Assembly (NCBI GenBank): GCA_002840835.1
Contig: PHCQ01000015.1
Coordinates: 37,622-101,621 of the forward strand
DNA: 64,000 nt
Direction: 5' to 3'
Origin: Betaproteobacteria bacterium HGW-Betaproteobacteria-16
Lineage (GTDB): Bacteria; Pseudomonadota; Gammaproteobacteria; Burkholderiales; Burkholderiaceae_C
Shown one piece after another: positions 1-10,286 of the stretch. Position numbers and translations under genes: made by a program. The notes under the pieces are model-generated. The model was given only the letters and a program-made list of their open reading frames with translations, made no database searches and had not been told where the DNA came from. The stretch's first letter is position 1, and the number at the start of each line of letters is the position of its first letter.

Positions 1-839
1 ACGATGCCGGCGGCAAGATCGTGGTGCAGCTCTGGCACGTGGGGCGGGTGTCGCACAACGATTTGCAGCCCGATGGCGGTGCACCCGTGGCGCCGTCGGC
101 CATTCGCGCCAAGACCAAAACCGTGCTGATCGTGGATGGCGTGCCTACCTTTGTGGACACTTCTGAGCCACGCGCGCTGGCCCTGGACGAACTGCCCGGG
201 ATCGTGCAGGACTTTCGTCAGGCCGCGCTCAACGCCATTGAGGCCGGCTTTGACGGTGTGGAAATCCACGCGGCCAACGGCTACCTGATTGACCAGTTCC
301 TCAAGACCGGCAGCAACCAGCGAACCGACGCCTATGGCGGCAGCATCGAAAACCGGGCCCGCCTGTTGCTGGAAGTGGTGAATGCCATCACGGATGCCAT
401 CGGCGGTGGGCGCACCGGCATTCGCCTTTCGCCCGTGACGCCCGCCAACGACGTGGTGGACGCCGACCCCCAGCCCTTGTTTGATCACGTGGTGCGGCAG
501 CTGGCGCCCATGAAGCTGGCTTACCTGCACCTGATCGAAGGCGCCACCGGCGGCCCGCGCGGCATCGCCGATCGACCGTTCGACTACGCCGCGCTGCGAG
601 CCGCCTACCGCGCTGCAGGTGGCAAGGGCGCCTGGATGGTCAACAACGGCTACGACCTTTCACTGGCCGGGCAGGCCCTGCAAGATGGCGCCGACCTGGT
701 GGCCTTCGGCAGATCCTTCATCGCCAATCCGGATCTTGTCGAGCGACTTCGGCGCGGCGGGCCGTTCAACACGCCCGATCGCAACACCTTCTATGGCGGT
801 GGCGCGCAGGGCTACACGGACTATCCGGCGCTTGCCTGA
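1..839 (+). CDS. Old Yellow Enzyme family NADH:flavin oxidoreductase, 5'-truncated by the window edge
   Basis: FMN-dependent ene-reductase of the NemA/XenB type, which reduces activated C=C bonds or nitro compounds in the cytoplasm with NAD(P)H. The frame is open from base 3, and the first roughly 90 residues lie outside the window. Visible family hallmarks are QLWHVGR, the HAANGYL segment holding the His/Asn substrate-binding pair, the QRTDAYGGSIENRAR block, and a C-terminal FGRSFIANPDL that contacts the flavin phosphate. It lies on the same strand as the nfeD operon but is separated by about 175 bases, so it is probably a separate unit. The substrate cannot be told from sequence. Confidence 0.9.
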   Translation, partial: DAGGKIVVQLWHVGRVSHNDLQPDGGAPVAPSAIRAKTKTVLIVDGVPTFVDTSEPRALALDELPGIVQDFRQAALNAIEAGFDGVEIHAANGYLIDQFLKTGSNQRTDAYGGSIENRARLLLEVVNAITDAIGGGRTGIRLSPVTPANDVVDADPQPLFDHVVRQLAPMKLAYLHLIEGATGGPRGIADRPFDYAALRAAYRAAGGKGAWMVNNGYDLSLAGQALQDGADLVAFGRSFIANPDLVERLRRGGPFNTPDRNTFYGGGAQGYTDYPALA

Positions 840-973
840 TTGGCCTGTCGGTTTCTGCTGACCGGCCGATGTCGGGTCGGTCCGTTTCTTGATGTGGGTC
901 AGTTTTCGGCCGATTCAGCAGGCTGAGGGCTGGACAGCGTGCGCTTGATTGAGGACCATGTGTCTGAACAAAA

Positions 974-997
974 GGTTCTGGGGCTTTCGCCAGAACC
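974..997 (+). promoter_or_regulatory. Stem-loop just upstream of the nfeD ribosome binding site
   Basis: GGTTCTGG and CCAGAACC form a perfect 8-bp stem around an 8-base loop. It ends 6 bases before the AGGAG that serves the TTG start of nfeD. No U-run follows, so a simple terminator is unlikely. A 5'-UTR structure affecting operon translation or stability is inference. Confidence 0.35.
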
Positions 998-1015
998 GGA
1001 GACAGGAGACAGGTC

Positions 1016-2476
1016 TTGCACCATGGTCCCTTCATTGCTTGCTCGGCCCGAGACTCGGGAAGCCCGTTCAGGGGCCTTCTGACGGCCCGGCTTTTCACAT
1101 TCCTGCTGGGGCTGGCGATGATGGCTGCTGCGCCTACCAAAGCAGCCACCGCGCCCGTGCTGACGGTGGAGGGCGCCATTGGCCCGGCCAGCGCCGACTA
1201 TGTGGTGCGAGGCATCGAGCAGGCGGCCAGCGTCGGCGCGCCGCTGCTGGTGTTGCAACTGGACACGCCAGGCGGGCTGGATCAGTCGATGCGGCAGATC
1301 ATCCAGGCCATCATGGCCTCCCCTGTGCCGGTAGTGACTTACGTGACGCCGGCTGGCGCCCGCGCGGCCAGTGCTGGTACCTACATCCTGTACGCCAGCC
1401 ACGTGGCGGCCATGGCACCGGCCACGACCCTGGGAGCCGCCACACCGGTTGCGATCGGCATGCCAGGCGCACCGCAGCCCGTACGCGAACCCGCACCTGG
1501 GGGGAGCGGCAAGGAGGGCGAGGACCAGAAGGCGCCAGCCCCCACAGCCTCGTCGCCAGCCGATCCGATGACCGCCAAACAGGTCAACGATGCCGCTGCG
1601 TTCATCCGTGGCCTGGCCAGAGAGCGCGGTCGCAACGCCGAGTGGGCCGAACGTGCGGTGCGCGAGGCTGTCAGCCTGACGGCGTCCGAGGCGCTGGAGC
1701 AGGGCGTGGTCGACCTGGTGGCCAAAGACCTGACCGACTTGCTGGCGCAGATCGATGGCCGCAAGGTGCGCACCGCCAGCGGCGAGCTCCAACTGGCCAC
1801 CACCGGTCTGGTCGTGGTCATACAGCCGCCTGACTGGCGGCACCGGCTGCTTGGCGTGATCGCCAACCCCAGCTTTGCCCTCATCTTGCTGATGATCGGT
1901 GTCTACGGGTTGATGTTTGAGTTTTCATCGCCTGGTTTCGGCGTTCCGGGCACGGTGGGTGCGATCTGTTTGCTGCTGGCCCTGTTCGCCCTGCAGTTGT
2001 TGCCGGTCAATTACGCAGCACTGGCTTTGATCCTGCTGGGCTTCGCCCTGCTGGCGGCCGAGTTGCTGACACCGGCCTTCGGCGTGCTGGGGGTGGGCGG
2101 GGTGATCGCCTTCATGGCCGGCGGTTTGCTGCTGTTCGACAGGGATGTGCCCGGTCTTGGGGTGCCCCTGCCGCTGCTGTTCGGCATTTCACTCACATCG
2201 GCCGCGGCCGTCCTGCTGGGCGGAGGCATGGCCTTGCGGGCACGCCGGGCGCGGGTGGTCAGCGGCAGTGAGGCCATGCTGGGGGCCACGGGCCAGGTCA
2301 CGGCAGTGGAAGGTCCCAAGGCCTGGGCTCAGGTGCAGGGTGAGCGCTGGCAGGTGGCCGGCGAGCGCCCGCTGGTGCTTGGCCAGACCGTTCGTGTGCG
2401 GGCAGTCGAAGGGCTGGTGCTGCGCGTGGAGTCCCTGGGCGATGAACCGATGCAGTCACACAAGGAGAACGCATGA
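1016..2476 (+). CDS. nfeD: NfeD family membrane-bound serine protease (ClpP-class)
   Basis: Membrane protease of the long NfeD type (486 aa), known in the family to cleave stomatin-like partners. The start is TTG at 1016, preceded by AGGAG at 7-base spacing. An N-terminal hydrophobic segment (about 21-40) is followed by the protease domain. The likely nucleophile is Ser119 in AASAGT and the likely general base is Lys188 in MTAKQV. They are about 70 residues apart because of a Pro/Gly/Glu-rich insertion around 150-182. Several membrane segments lie between about 275 and 400, followed by a C-terminal OB-fold NfeD domain. It overlaps the slipin gene by 4 bases (ATGA), the classic nfeD-slipin pairing. 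Confidence 0.9.
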   Translation: MHHGPFIACSARDSGSPFRGLLTARLFTFLLGLAMMAAAPTKAATAPVLTVEGAIGPASADYVVRGIEQAASVGAPLLVLQLDTPGGLDQSMRQIIQAIMASPVPVVTYVTPAGARAASAGTYILYASHVAAMAPATTLGAATPVAIGMPGAPQPVREPAPGGSGKEGEDQKAPAPTASSPADPMTAKQVNDAAAFIRGLARERGRNAEWAERAVREAVSLTASEALEQGVVDLVAKDLTDLLAQIDGRKVRTASGELQLATTGLVVVIQPPDWRHRLLGVIANPSFALILLMIGVYGLMFEFSSPGFGVPGTVGAICLLLALFALQLLPVNYAALALILLGFALLAAELLTPAFGVLGVGGVIAFMAGGLLLFDRDVPGLGVPLPLLFGISLTSAAAVLLGGGMALRARRARVVSGSEAMLGATGQVTAVEGPKAWAQVQGERWQVAGERPLVLGQTVRVRAVEGLVLRVESLGDEPMQSHKENA

Positions 2477-3264
2477 TGCTGGATTTCAATATTGGACTGG
2501 GCGGCATCCTGTTGCCGGTGGTGCTGGTGCTGCTGGGTGCTTCATTTCGCATCCTTCGCGAATATGAACGCGGCGTGGTGTTCCAGCTCGGCCGCTTCTG
2601 GAAGGTCAAGGGGCCGGGCCTGGTGATTGTTGTGCCGGGGCTGCAGCAGATGGTGCGGGTTGATCTGCGCGTGGTGACCATGGACGTGGAACCGCAAGAC
2701 GTGATCTCGCGCGACAACGTCTCGGTCAAGGTGAATGCGGTGGTTTTCTTTCGCGTGATCGACCCGCAGAAGGCGATCATCCAGGTCGAGAACTACCTGA
2801 TGGCAACCAGCCAATTGGCGCAGACCACCTTGCGCGTGGTACTGGGCAAGCATGAGCTTGACGAAATGCTGGCCGAACGCGAACGGCTGAACCTGGACGT
2901 GCAGCAGATCCTGGATGCACAGACCGATGCATGGGGCATCAAGGTGACCAACGTGGAGATCAAGCACATCGACCTGAACGAGTCCATGGTGCGGGCGATT
3001 GCCCGCCAGGCCGAGGCCGAGCGCGAGCGACGCGCCAAGGTGATTCATGCCGAAGGCGAGAAGCAGGCTGCTGTCTCACTGCTGGAAGCCGCGCAGATGC
3101 TGGCCCGGCAGCCCGAGGCCATGCAACTGCGGTATTTGCAGACCATGACGCAGGTGGCTGGCGATCGTGCCTCCACCATCGTGTTTCCGCTGCCCATGGA
3201 CCTCCTGGGCCGTCTGCTGGACAAGCAACCAGGCGTGCAGGCACCTGCAAAGCCGGAGGATTGA
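2473..3264 (+). CDS. Slipin / stomatin-like SPFH (band 7) membrane protein
   Basis: 263-residue SPFH protein with one N-terminal hydrophobic anchor (about 5-24), a band 7 domain opening with [14 protein letters not shown], and an Ala/Glu-rich helical stretch (about 175-215) of the kind that drives oligomerisation. Members form ring-like membrane microdomains and are substrates or partners of NfeD proteases. The start codon overlaps the nfeD stop (ATGA), implying translational coupling. Pairing with NfeD makes a membrane quality-control role likely. Why it is co-transcribed with acetyl-CoA metabolism genes is unexplained. Confidence 0.92.
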   Translation: MMLDFNIGLGGILLPVVLVLLGASFRILREYERGVVFQLGRFWKVKGPGLVIVVPGLQQMVRVDLRVVTMDVEPQDVISRDNVSVKVNAVVFFRVIDPQKAIIQVENYLMATSQLAQTTLRVVLGKHELDEMLAERERLNLDVQQILDAQTDAWGIKVTNVEIKHIDLNESMVRAIARQAEAERERRAKVIHAEGEKQAAVSLLEAAQMLARQPEAMQLRYLQTMTQVAGDRASTIVFPLPMDLLGRLLDKQPGVQAPAKPED

Positions 3265-3267
3265 GGG

Positions 3268-5049
3268 ATGGAAACGATTCGAAAGAGCCCTGAATCCCAG
3301 GCCATCCAGCCGAACCTGCGCGATCACACCGAGGTATCGGCCAGTTTCACATGGGAGGTCGCCGCCCGTGATCTGGACGGTTTGCCCGAGGGCCGAGGTC
3401 TGAACATCGCCCACGAAGCGGTTGACCGGCACGTGAAGCATGGCCGCGGTGAGCGAGTCGCCATCCGCTGGCTGGGCAAGCGTGGCGACAGGCGCGATTT
3501 GAGCTATGCCACGCTGGCGCAGGAGACCAGCCGTTTCGCCCATGCGCTGGAGAAGCTCGGGCTGGTGCCAGGCGAGCGCGTGTTCGTGCTGATGGGCCGC
3601 CTGCCTGAGCTCTACGTGGCGGTACTCGGGGCGCTCAAAGCGCGCTGCGTGGTAACCCCACTGTTTCCCGCCTTTGGGCCAGAGCCGATCGCCACCCGTG
3701 CCGAGATGGGCGACGCCCGCGTCCTGGTGACCACGCCTGAACTGTACCGACGCAAGGTGCAGGCGCTGCGGGGCCGGCTACCGGGCCTGCGCCATGTGAT
3801 CCTGGTCGGTGAGGTTGACGAGACCCTGGCTGCCGAGCCTGGGGTCCACCGATGGTCCACCCTGATGGATGGCATGCCGACGCAGTACGCGATCGGTCCC
3901 ACCACGCCCGAGACCATGAGCCTGCTGCACTTCACCAGCGGCACCACCGGCCGGCCCAAGGGCGCGGTGCATGTGCATGGTGCCGTGCTGGCCCATCTGG
4001 TGACAGGCCGCTACGCGCTGGACCTGCACGATGAGGATGTGTTCTGGTGCACCGCCGACCCCGGCTGGGTCACCGGCACCAGCTACGGCATCATCGCGCC
4101 CCTGGTGTGCGGTGTCACCAATGTGGTGGTGGAGGCCGAGTTCGACCCGGCCACCTGGTATGGCGTGCTCGAAACCGAGCGGGTCAGTGTCTGGTACACC
4201 GCACCCACGGCCATCCGCATGATGATGAAGCTGGGCACCGAGCCCCTGCAGGGACGCGACCTGTCGGCCCTGCGCTTCATGGCCAGCGTGGGCGAGCCGC
4301 TGAATCCCGAAGCGGTGGTCTGGGGCGTCAAGGCTTTCGGCATGCCGTTCCACGACAACTGGTGGCAGTCGGAGACCGGCGGCATCATGGTCTCGAACTA
4401 CGCCGCCATGGACGTCAAGCCCGGCTCCATGGGCAAGCCGCTGCCGGGCATCACCGCGGCGGTGGTGCGGCGAGAAACCGATGGCACGCTGACGGTCATC
4501 GCCGAGCCCGATGTGGATGGGGAACTGGCCCTGCGCGCCCCCTGGCCCTCAATGATGCGCGGCTACCTGCATGAAGATGAGCGCTATCGCAAGTGCTTCG
4601 TCGATGGCTGGTACCTGACTGGCGACCTGGTGCGCTGCGACGCTGATGGCTATTACTGGTTTGTGGGCCGGGCCGACGACGTGATCAAGTCGGCCGGACA
4701 CCTGATCGGCCCCTTCGAGGTCGAAAGCGCGTTGATGGAGCACCCTGCCGTGGCCGAGGCCGGCGTGATCGGCGTGCCCGACCCGATGGCGGGCGAGGTG
4801 GTCAAGGCCTTCGTGGCGCTCAAGCCGGGCTATGAGGCCAGCGAGGTGCTCAGCCGTGAACTGCTGGGCCACGCCCGCCAGCGCCTGGGTGCTGCGGTGG
4901 CGCCCAAGTCGATCGAGTTCAAGGCCAACCTGCCCAAGACCCGCAGCGGCAAGATCATGCGGCGCCTGCTCAAGGCACGCGAGCTGGGCCTCCCCGAAGG
5001 CGACCTGTCCACCCTGGAGAGTGACGAAACGCCCGCGAGACAGCCATGA
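3268..5049 (+). CDS. acsA: Acetate--CoA ligase (AMP-forming), AcsA-type
   Basis: 593-residue ANL-superfamily enzyme that activates acetate, or a short acyl acid, to the CoA thioester through an acyl-AMP. Visible motifs are the P-loop-like [15 protein letters not shown] (about 220), [10 protein letters not shown] (the acetyl-CoA-synthetase form of the A5 motif), [22 protein letters not shown], and [11 protein letters not shown]. The lysine of the last motif is the catalytic residue that Pat-type acetyltransferases inactivate in relatives. The length matches the shorter Gram-positive AcsA better than the roughly 650-residue Acs. It starts 3 bases after slipin with a GAGG run as RBS, and its stop overlaps the E1alpha start. 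Confidence 0.88.
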   Translation: METIRKSPESQAIQPNLRDHTEVSASFTWEVAARDLDGLPEGRGLNIAHEAVDRHVKHGRGERVAIRWLGKRGDRRDLSYATLAQETSRFAHALEKLGLVPGERVFVLMGRLPELYVAVLGALKARCVVTPLFPAFGPEPIATRAEMGDARVLVTTPELYRRKVQALRGRLPGLRHVILVGEVDETLAAEPGVHRWSTLMDGMPTQYAIGPTTPETMSLLHFTSGTTGRPKGAVHVHGAVLAHLVTGRYALDLHDEDVFWCTADPGWVTGTSYGIIAPLVCGVTNVVVEAEFDPATWYGVLETERVSVWYTAPTAIRMMMKLGTEPLQGRDLSALRFMASVGEPLNPEAVVWGVKAFGMPFHDNWWQSETGGIMVSNYAAMDVKPGSMGKPLPGITAAVVRRETDGTLTVIAEPDVDGELALRAPWPSMMRGYLHEDERYRKCFVDGWYLTGDLVRCDADGYYWFVGRADDVIKSAGHLIGPFEVESALMEHPAVAEAGVIGVPDPMAGEVVKAFVALKPGYEASEVLSRELLGHARQRLGAAVAPKSIEFKANLPKTRSGKIMRRLLKARELGLPEGDLSTLESDETPARQP

Positions 5050-6056
5050 GCGACAAAGTCCATCTTGACCGGGCCCACCTGCACCACCTGTGGCGCCTGA
5101 TGCTGCGCATCCGTCGGTTTGAAGCTAAGTGCGTCGAGCTTTACCAGGCGCAGAAGATCCGGGGCTTCCTGCACCTGTACGACGGCGAAGAGGCGGTGGC
5201 CGTGGGCGTGGCCGCCGCGCTGCAGCCGCGCGATGCCATCGTGGCCACCTACCGCGAACACGGGCAGGCGCTGGCCCACGGCGTGCCGATGCGGCCGCTG
5301 ATGGCCGAGATGCTGGGCAAGGTGGAGGGCTGCTGCCGCGGTCGGGGCGGCTCCATGCACCTCTTCAGCCGCGAGCACCGCTTCTTTGGTGGCAATGCCA
5401 TCGTAGGTGGAGGCCTGCCGCTGGCCGCCGGCATTGCCATGGCCGACCAGCGCCTGCGGCCGGGTGCGGTGACTGCCTGCTTTTTCGGCGAGGGCGCGGT
5501 GGCCGAAGGCGCGTTCCATGAAACCTTGAACCTGGCGCAGCTGTGGAAGCTGCCGGTGCTGTTTGTCTGTGAAAACAATCTGTACGCCATGGGCGTGCCA
5601 CTGGCCCAGTCCGACGCCGAGACCGACATCTGGCGCAAGGCCGCGGCCTACCGCATGTCCGCAGAGCAGGTCGATGGCATGGACCCGGTGCAGATGGAAG
5701 CGGCGGCGCGTCGGGCCGTTGAGCACATCCGCCAGGGGCAGGGGCCGTTCCTGCTGGAGGCCCGGACCTACCGTTTCCGCGCACACTCCATGTTCGACAC
5801 CCAGGCCTACCGCAGCCGCGACGAAATCGAGGACTGGCGCAAGATCGACCCGATCGAGCGCCTGCGCCACTGGATGCTGGACAACCATCAGATCACCGAC
5901 GATCAGTTGCGGTCCATCGAGGCCGAAGTGGCCGCAGAGATCGACGATGCCGTGGCCTTTGCCGAGGCGGGCAGCCTGGAGCCTGTCGACCAACTGGAGC
6001 GCTTCGTGCTGATGGACAGCGTGGTGCAGGAACAGGGTACGGAGGTGCGGCCATGA
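5046..6056 (+). CDS. Thiamine-diphosphate-dependent 2-oxoacid dehydrogenase E1 alpha subunit (PDH/acetoin type)
   Basis: 336-residue alpha subunit of an alpha2beta2 E1. The thiamine diphosphate motif runs from [12 protein letters not shown] to VCENN, with the usual spacing of about 30 residues. RGGSMH and the [12 protein letters not shown] loop are typical of pyruvate and acetoin dehydrogenases. It starts inside the acsA stop (ATGA overlap) and overlaps the E1 beta gene by 4 bases, so the two subunits are translationally coupled. Whether the substrate is pyruvate, acetoin or another 2-oxoacid cannot be decided by eye. The acetyl-CoA ligase next door favours a two-carbon product. Confidence 0.9.
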   Translation: MSDKVHLDRAHLHHLWRLMLRIRRFEAKCVELYQAQKIRGFLHLYDGEEAVAVGVAAALQPRDAIVATYREHGQALAHGVPMRPLMAEMLGKVEGCCRGRGGSMHLFSREHRFFGGNAIVGGGLPLAAGIAMADQRLRPGAVTACFFGEGAVAEGAFHETLNLAQLWKLPVLFVCENNLYAMGVPLAQSDAETDIWRKAAAYRMSAEQVDGMDPVQMEAAARRAVEHIRQGQGPFLLEARTYRFRAHSMFDTQAYRSRDEIEDWRKIDPIERLRHWMLDNHQITDDQLRSIEAEVAAEIDDAVAFAEAGSLEPVDQLERFVLMDSVVQEQGTEVRP

Positions 6057-7036
6057 GCGGCATGACCTACCGCGAGGCCTGCCGCCAGGCCATCCGCGAT
6101 GCCCTGATCACCGATGCGCGCACCTTCGTCATGGGCGAGGACGTGGGCTGTTACGGCGGCTGCTACGCAGTGACCAAGGGCCTGCTCGAAGAGTTCGGCC
6201 CTGAGCGCATCATTGACACGCCGCTGGCCGAAAACGCCTTCACCGGCATCGGCATCGGCGCCGCACTGGCCGGCCTGCGACCCATCGTCGAGATCATGAC
6301 CTGCAATTTCAGCCTGCTCGCGCTGGACCAGATCATGAACAACGCGGCGACCCTGCCACACATGACGGGCGGTCAGTTCGCGGTGCCGCTGGTGATCCGC
6401 ATGGCCACCGGCGGCGGGCGCCAGCTCGCGGCCCAGCACTCGCACAGCCTGGAGGGCTGGTATGCCCACATTCCCGGCCTGAAGGTGCTGGCGCCAGCCA
6501 CGGTGGAAGATGCCCGCTTCATGCTGGCTGCCGCCCTGGCCGATCCCAATCCGGTGCTGGTCTTCGAGCATGTCGTGCTCTACAACGCCGAAGGCGAACT
6601 GGACCCAGCCGTGCAAGCGGTGGACATCGAACGGGCCCGTGTTCGCCGGGACGGACGCCACGTGTCCCTGGTGACCTATGGCAACAGCCTGCCCAAGTGC
6701 CTGACCGCGGCTGACGCCCTGGCCGGGGAAGGCATCGAGGCTGAGGTGATCGATTTGCGCGTGCTGCGCCCGCTGGACATGGACACGGTGCTCGCGTCGA
6801 TCTGCCGCACCCGCCGCGTGGTGATTGTGGACGAGGGCTGGAAGAGCGGCTCGGTATCGGCCGAGATCGCGGCCCGTCTGGCAGAGGATGCGCTGTACGA
6901 GCTGGACGCCCCAATCCGCCGCGTCTGCAGCCGCGAGGTGCCGGTGCCTTATGCCCAGCACATGGAAGACGCGGCCTTGCCATCGGTCGACACCATCCTG
7001 GCGGCCGTGCGGTCCATCGTGCCGGCCCGGAGCTGA
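6053..7036 (+). CDS. 2-oxoacid dehydrogenase E1 beta subunit (PDH/acetoin type)
   Basis: 327-residue partner of the preceding alpha subunit. It has the transketolase-like pyrimidine-binding domain ([29 protein letters not shown]) and a C-terminal transketolase domain ([20 protein letters not shown]). [19 protein letters not shown] is the family's active-site entrance region. The 4-base overlap with the alpha gene and 2-base gap before E2 show one operon. Substrate assignment has the same uncertainty as the alpha subunit. Confidence 0.9.
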   Translation: MSGMTYREACRQAIRDALITDARTFVMGEDVGCYGGCYAVTKGLLEEFGPERIIDTPLAENAFTGIGIGAALAGLRPIVEIMTCNFSLLALDQIMNNAATLPHMTGGQFAVPLVIRMATGGGRQLAAQHSHSLEGWYAHIPGLKVLAPATVEDARFMLAAALADPNPVLVFEHVVLYNAEGELDPAVQAVDIERARVRRDGRHVSLVTYGNSLPKCLTAADALAGEGIEAEVIDLRVLRPLDMDTVLASICRTRRVVIVDEGWKSGSVSAEIAARLAEDALYELDAPIRRVCSREVPVPYAQHMEDAALPSVDTILAAVRSIVPARS

Positions 7037-7038
7037 GC

Positions 7039-8265
7039 ATGGCCGATTTCACGATGCCGTCCCTTGGCGCCGACATGGAGTCTGGCAAAGTGGTGCAGTG
7101 GCTGGTCAATCCGGGTGACCGCGTCAAGTCCGGCGATGTTGTGGCGGTGGTGGAGACCCATAAGGGCGCGATCGACGTTGAGTGCTTCCTTGACGGTGTG
7201 ATCGACGACATGGCGCCGCTGGACGAGTCGCTGCCGGTGGGCGCTGTGCTGGCGCGTGTGCGGCAGGATGGCGAGGGAGTATCGGCTTCGCCAGTGGTGG
7301 CGACCCCGGCCACCCCGGCCGCGCCTGTGGCGGTGCAGGTGGAGCCTGTGCCGCTGCGACCCGGTCGTGCTCAAGAGCCAGAAGTGGCAGTACCGGGTCA
7401 GGTGCGTGCGCGTGTGACCCCTGCGGCGCGGCAACTGGCGCAAGCGCATGGACTGAACCCCGACACGCTGGCAGGCCAGGGTGCCGACGGTGCGGTGATC
7501 CGCGCCGACGTCGAACGGGCGATGGCGTTGCCTGCGGCTGACCCGTTGGCACCGACCGAGGCCGCAACATCTGTGCCGCGCCCCCGATCAGCCGGCTTCG
7601 ATCCAGCCCAGATGCGCCAGGCCATCGCGGCTGCGATGGCGCGATCCAAGCGCGAAATCCCGCATTACTACCTGGAAGAGGCCATCGATTTTGGACCAGC
7701 GACTGACTGGATCGAGACCTTCAACCGGGATCGCCCGCCCACCGAGCGGTTGCTGCCAGCGGTGCTGATGCTCAAGGCCGTGGCCCTGTCCCTCAAGGCC
7801 GTGCCGCAACTCAACGGCTTCTGCGTCAATGGCCGCTTCGAGCCGGCCGTCGGCATCCACGTCGGCTGGGCCATCGCTTTGCGCGGCGGTGGTCTGGTGG
7901 CGCCCGCCATCCGGCACGCAGACAGCCTCGATCTGCCGAACCTTATGGCCGCGTTGCGCGACCTGGTGCAGCGTGCGCGTGCTGGCGGTCTGCGCAGCTC
8001 TGAACTGACCGACCCGACCATCACAGTCACCAACCTGGGCGACCGTGGTGCCGAACGCGTTCAGGGGGTCATTTATCCGCCGCAGGTGGCCATCGTCGGC
8101 TTCGGGCGCGTGGTGCAGCGGCCCTGGGTGGTCGACGGCGCCGTGGCGATCCGGCCGATGGTGCACTGCAGCCTGGCAGCCGACCACCGCACCAGCGATG
8201 GCCACCTGGGCAGCCAACTGCTGGCCGCCGTAGCCCAGAACCTGCAGCATCCCGAGCAACTCTGA
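7039..8265 (+). CDS. Dihydrolipoamide acyltransferase (E2) of the 2-oxoacid dehydrogenase complex
   Basis: 408-residue E2 with a standard three-part layout. An N-terminal lipoyl domain carries Lys42 in ETHKGAID. Ala/Pro-rich linkers surround an E3-binding domain (about 115-152, [14 protein letters not shown]). The C-terminal chloramphenicol-acetyltransferase-like catalytic domain ends in DHRTSDG with catalytic His383. No E3 (dihydrolipoamide dehydrogenase) gene follows, so E3 must come from elsewhere. Only one lipoyl domain is present, as in acetoin/branched-chain E2s rather than the multi-lipoyl E2 of the main PDH. Confidence 0.9.
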   Translation: MADFTMPSLGADMESGKVVQWLVNPGDRVKSGDVVAVVETHKGAIDVECFLDGVIDDMAPLDESLPVGAVLARVRQDGEGVSASPVVATPATPAAPVAVQVEPVPLRPGRAQEPEVAVPGQVRARVTPAARQLAQAHGLNPDTLAGQGADGAVIRADVERAMALPAADPLAPTEAATSVPRPRSAGFDPAQMRQAIAAAMARSKREIPHYYLEEAIDFGPATDWIETFNRDRPPTERLLPAVLMLKAVALSLKAVPQLNGFCVNGRFEPAVGIHVGWAIALRGGGLVAPAIRHADSLDLPNLMAALRDLVQRARAGGLRSSELTDPTITVTNLGDRGAERVQGVIYPPQVAIVGFGRVVQRPWVVDGAVAIRPMVHCSLAADHRTSDGHLGSQLLAAVAQNLQHPEQL

Positions 8266-8281
8266 ACTTTCAGTCCATGAC

Positions 8282-8527
8282 ATGACACCCCAAGACATTC
8301 GCCAGCTGGCCGCCGACGTACTCGCCGGTATTGCACCCGAAGCCGATCTGGGCATGGTCGCCGACCATGAAGATCTCCGCGAAGCCCTGGATCTTGACTC
8401 CATGGACTTCCTGAACCTGGTCATCGGCCTGAGCCAGGGCAGCGGGGTCAACATCCCGGAAAGCGACTACCCCAGGTTGTTCACCCTCGCCGGCATGCAG
8501 GCCTATTTGAGTGTGAAGGGACAGTAA
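8282..8527 (+). CDS. Acyl carrier protein closing the E1/E2 operon
   Basis: 81-residue acidic four-helix protein with the phosphopantetheine site at Ser40 in LDLDSMDFLNLV. It starts 16 bases after E2 and is the last gene of the operon. Its presence is unusual: acetoin and pyruvate dehydrogenase clusters normally end with E3 or a hydrolase, not an ACP. It is not the fatty-acid-synthesis AcpP, which is usually flanked by fabD/fabG/fabF. A role as acceptor of the acyl group produced by the upstream enzymes is inference. Confidence 0.85.
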   Translation: MTPQDIRQLAADVLAGIAPEADLGMVADHEDLREALDLDSMDFLNLVIGLSQGSGVNIPESDYPRLFTLAGMQAYLSVKGQ

Positions 8528-8532
8528 GCTGC

Positions 8533-8817
8533 TCAGGGCCTCTGAGCGCGGCGGTTTTCGCGCTGCATGAACAGATAGAGGCTTTCGGTTTTCTCGCGCG
8601 CCCAAGGCGTGCGGCGCAGGAACTTCAGACTGGAACCCACACTGGGGTCGTGCGTGAAGCAGCGCACGGGAATGCGCTGCCCCAGGCCTTCCCACCCGTA
8701 GTGATCGGCCAGTTCGGTCACCATGCGTTCGAGCGTGACGCCGTGCAGCGGGTTGCGGGACTGGCTGGCCGGTGATCGGGGGGGTGAGGGCGGTGGTGCG
8801 TCTGACATGCCCGCCAT
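8533..8817 (-). CDS. VF530 (DUF2132) family DNA-binding-like protein
   Basis: 94-residue protein. The core from [12 protein letters not shown] through [16 protein letters not shown] to [15 protein letters not shown] is the compact helical VF530 fold, proposed to bind DNA. The N-terminal 20 residues are Pro/Ser-rich and probably disordered; an alternative ATG lies 9 bases further in. The gene is convergent with the ACP gene (5 bases apart) and divergent from the MFS transporter. Function is not established for the family. Confidence 0.8.
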   Translation of the reverse strand: MAGMSDAPPPSPPRSPASQSRNPLHGVTLERMVTELADHYGWEGLGQRIPVRCFTHDPSVGSSLKFLRRTPWAREKTESLYLFMQRENRRAQRP

Positions 8818-8895
8818 TGTCGGGCTTTCCAGGGCTTGTCAGATGGGTGCAGGCGTGGGATCGGGCGGGTCGGTCTGGCGGATAGGCCAGCGGGC

Positions 8896-8924
8896 CTGAC
8901 AGCCTTTCGCCCCGGCCCTACACT
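8896..8924 (+). promoter_or_regulatory. Sigma-70-like promoter for the MFS transporter gene
   Basis: CTGACA and TACACT are separated by 17 bases. The predicted transcription start is near 8931. That would make the TTG at 8934 nearly leaderless and supports the ATG at 8967 as translation start. Confidence 0.45.
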
Positions 8925-8966
8925 GGCCGCCTGTTGCAGCAACGGCGCACGTCGCCACCCCTGGCC

Positions 8967-10280
8967 ATGTCCCTGTTTCCGCAAAGTGCCCTCAAACCTG
9001 GAGTTCGCAAGCGCGAGGTCTTTGGCTGGGCCATGTACGACTTCGCCAACTCGGGCTACACCACGGTCGTGTTGACCGCGGTGTTCAGTGCCTACTTCGT
9101 GGGCGGGGTGGCCGGTGGCGAGGCCTGGGGCACCCTGGCCTGGACCAGTGCGCTGGCGGTGTCGAGCTTGATCGTGATGCTCACCATGCCTGCCATCGGC
9201 GCCTACGCCGACCTGCGTGCGCTCAAGAAGCGACTGCTGATGCTCTCGACGCTGGGCTGTGTGGTGGGGACAGCCGCACTGGCCGGTGCCGGGCCGGGCG
9301 ACGTGGCCTGGGCGCTGGTGGCGATCGTCCTTTCCAATGTGTTCTACACCTATGGCGAATCCCTGATTGCGGCCTTTCTGCCTGAGCTGGCGTGCGAGGA
9401 CCGCATGGGCAGCGTGTCTGGCTGGGGCTGGGGCTTTGGTTACCTGGGCGGCATGCTCACACTGGGGTTGAGCCTATGGTATGTGCTCTGGGCGCAAGGG
9501 CAGGGATTGCCTGCATCACACTTTGTGCCAGTGACCATGTTCATTACCGCCGGTGTTTTCGGTGCGTCAACGCTGGTGACCTTTGCCTTGCTCAAGGAGC
9601 GCGCCCGGCCGCAAGTCAGGGCGACGGAGGAGGCCGGCCTGAAGGCCTCGCTTGCGCGGCTCAAACGCACCTGGCGCGAAGCGCGCACTTTCCAGGATTT
9701 CACGGCCCTGCTGGCCTGCTCGGTGGCCTACCAGGCCGGCATTGCCGTGGTCATTGCACTGGCCGCCGTCTACGCAGAACAGGTGCTGGGCTTCAAGCAG
9801 ACCGAGACCATGATGCTGATCTTTCTGGTCAACATTGCAGCGGCACTGGGTGCCTTTGCCTGGGGCTATGTGCAGGATCGCATCGGCCACCGGCCGGCGC
9901 TGGCCATCACTCTGGTCGGCTGGATCGTCATGATCGTGCTGGCCGCACTGGCCACCGGGCCCGGGCTGTTCTGGGTCGCTGCCGTGATCGCCGGGCTGTG
10001 CATGGGCAGCAGCCAGTCGGCTGGCCGAGCGCTGGCCGGTGTGCTGGCCCCCGAGCTGCGCCGTGCCGAGTTCTTCGGTCTGTGGATGTTCGCCGTGCGC
10101 CTCTCGGCCATCATTGGCCCGATGACCTATGGCCTGGTCACCTGGCTGACCGACGGCAATCACCGCCTGGCCATTGTCTCGACCGGTGTGTTCTTTGTGG
10201 CCGGCCTGGGTTTACTGACCCTGGTCAATGTGCAGCGAGGCATCGCGGCGGCAGCCGCTGCCAACCAGCGGGCAGGCTGA
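8967..10280 (+). CDS. UMF1-type (Atg22-like) MFS transporter
   Basis: Roughly 437-residue inner-membrane transporter with 12 predicted hydrophobic segments. The opening VFGWAMYDFANSGYTTVV is the signature of the UMF1 family (bacterial relatives of the vacuolar amino-acid effluxer Atg22). A cytoplasmic loop rich in Lys/Arg (about 200-235) splits the two halves. ATG 8967 is preferred over the upstream TTG because the predicted transcription start lies just before that TTG. The substrate is unknown. It is convergent with the fusion gene downstream (6-base gap). Confidence 0.85.
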   Translation: MSLFPQSALKPGVRKREVFGWAMYDFANSGYTTVVLTAVFSAYFVGGVAGGEAWGTLAWTSALAVSSLIVMLTMPAIGAYADLRALKKRLLMLSTLGCVVGTAALAGAGPGDVAWALVAIVLSNVFYTYGESLIAAFLPELACEDRMGSVSGWGWGFGYLGGMLTLGLSLWYVLWAQGQGLPASHFVPVTMFITAGVFGASTLVTFALLKERARPQVRATEEAGLKASLARLKRTWREARTFQDFTALLACSVAYQAGIAVVIALAAVYAEQVLGFKQTETMMLIFLVNIAAALGAFAWGYVQDRIGHRPALAITLVGWIVMIVLAALATGPGLFWVAAVIAGLCMGSSQSAGRALAGVLAPELRRAEFFGLWMFAVRLSAIIGPMTYGLVTWLTDGNHRLAIVSTGVFFVAGLGLLTLVNVQRGIAAAAAANQRAG

Positions 10281-10286
10281 GCCTTC

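Noticed and set aside
2298..2780. Minus-strand ORFs over the nfeD/slipin junction
   Set aside because: Antisense to two conserved, translationally coupled genes.
4830..5993. Long minus-strand open frame opposite the E1 alpha gene
   Set aside because: A mirror frame of a conserved gene with atypical composition and no start signal.
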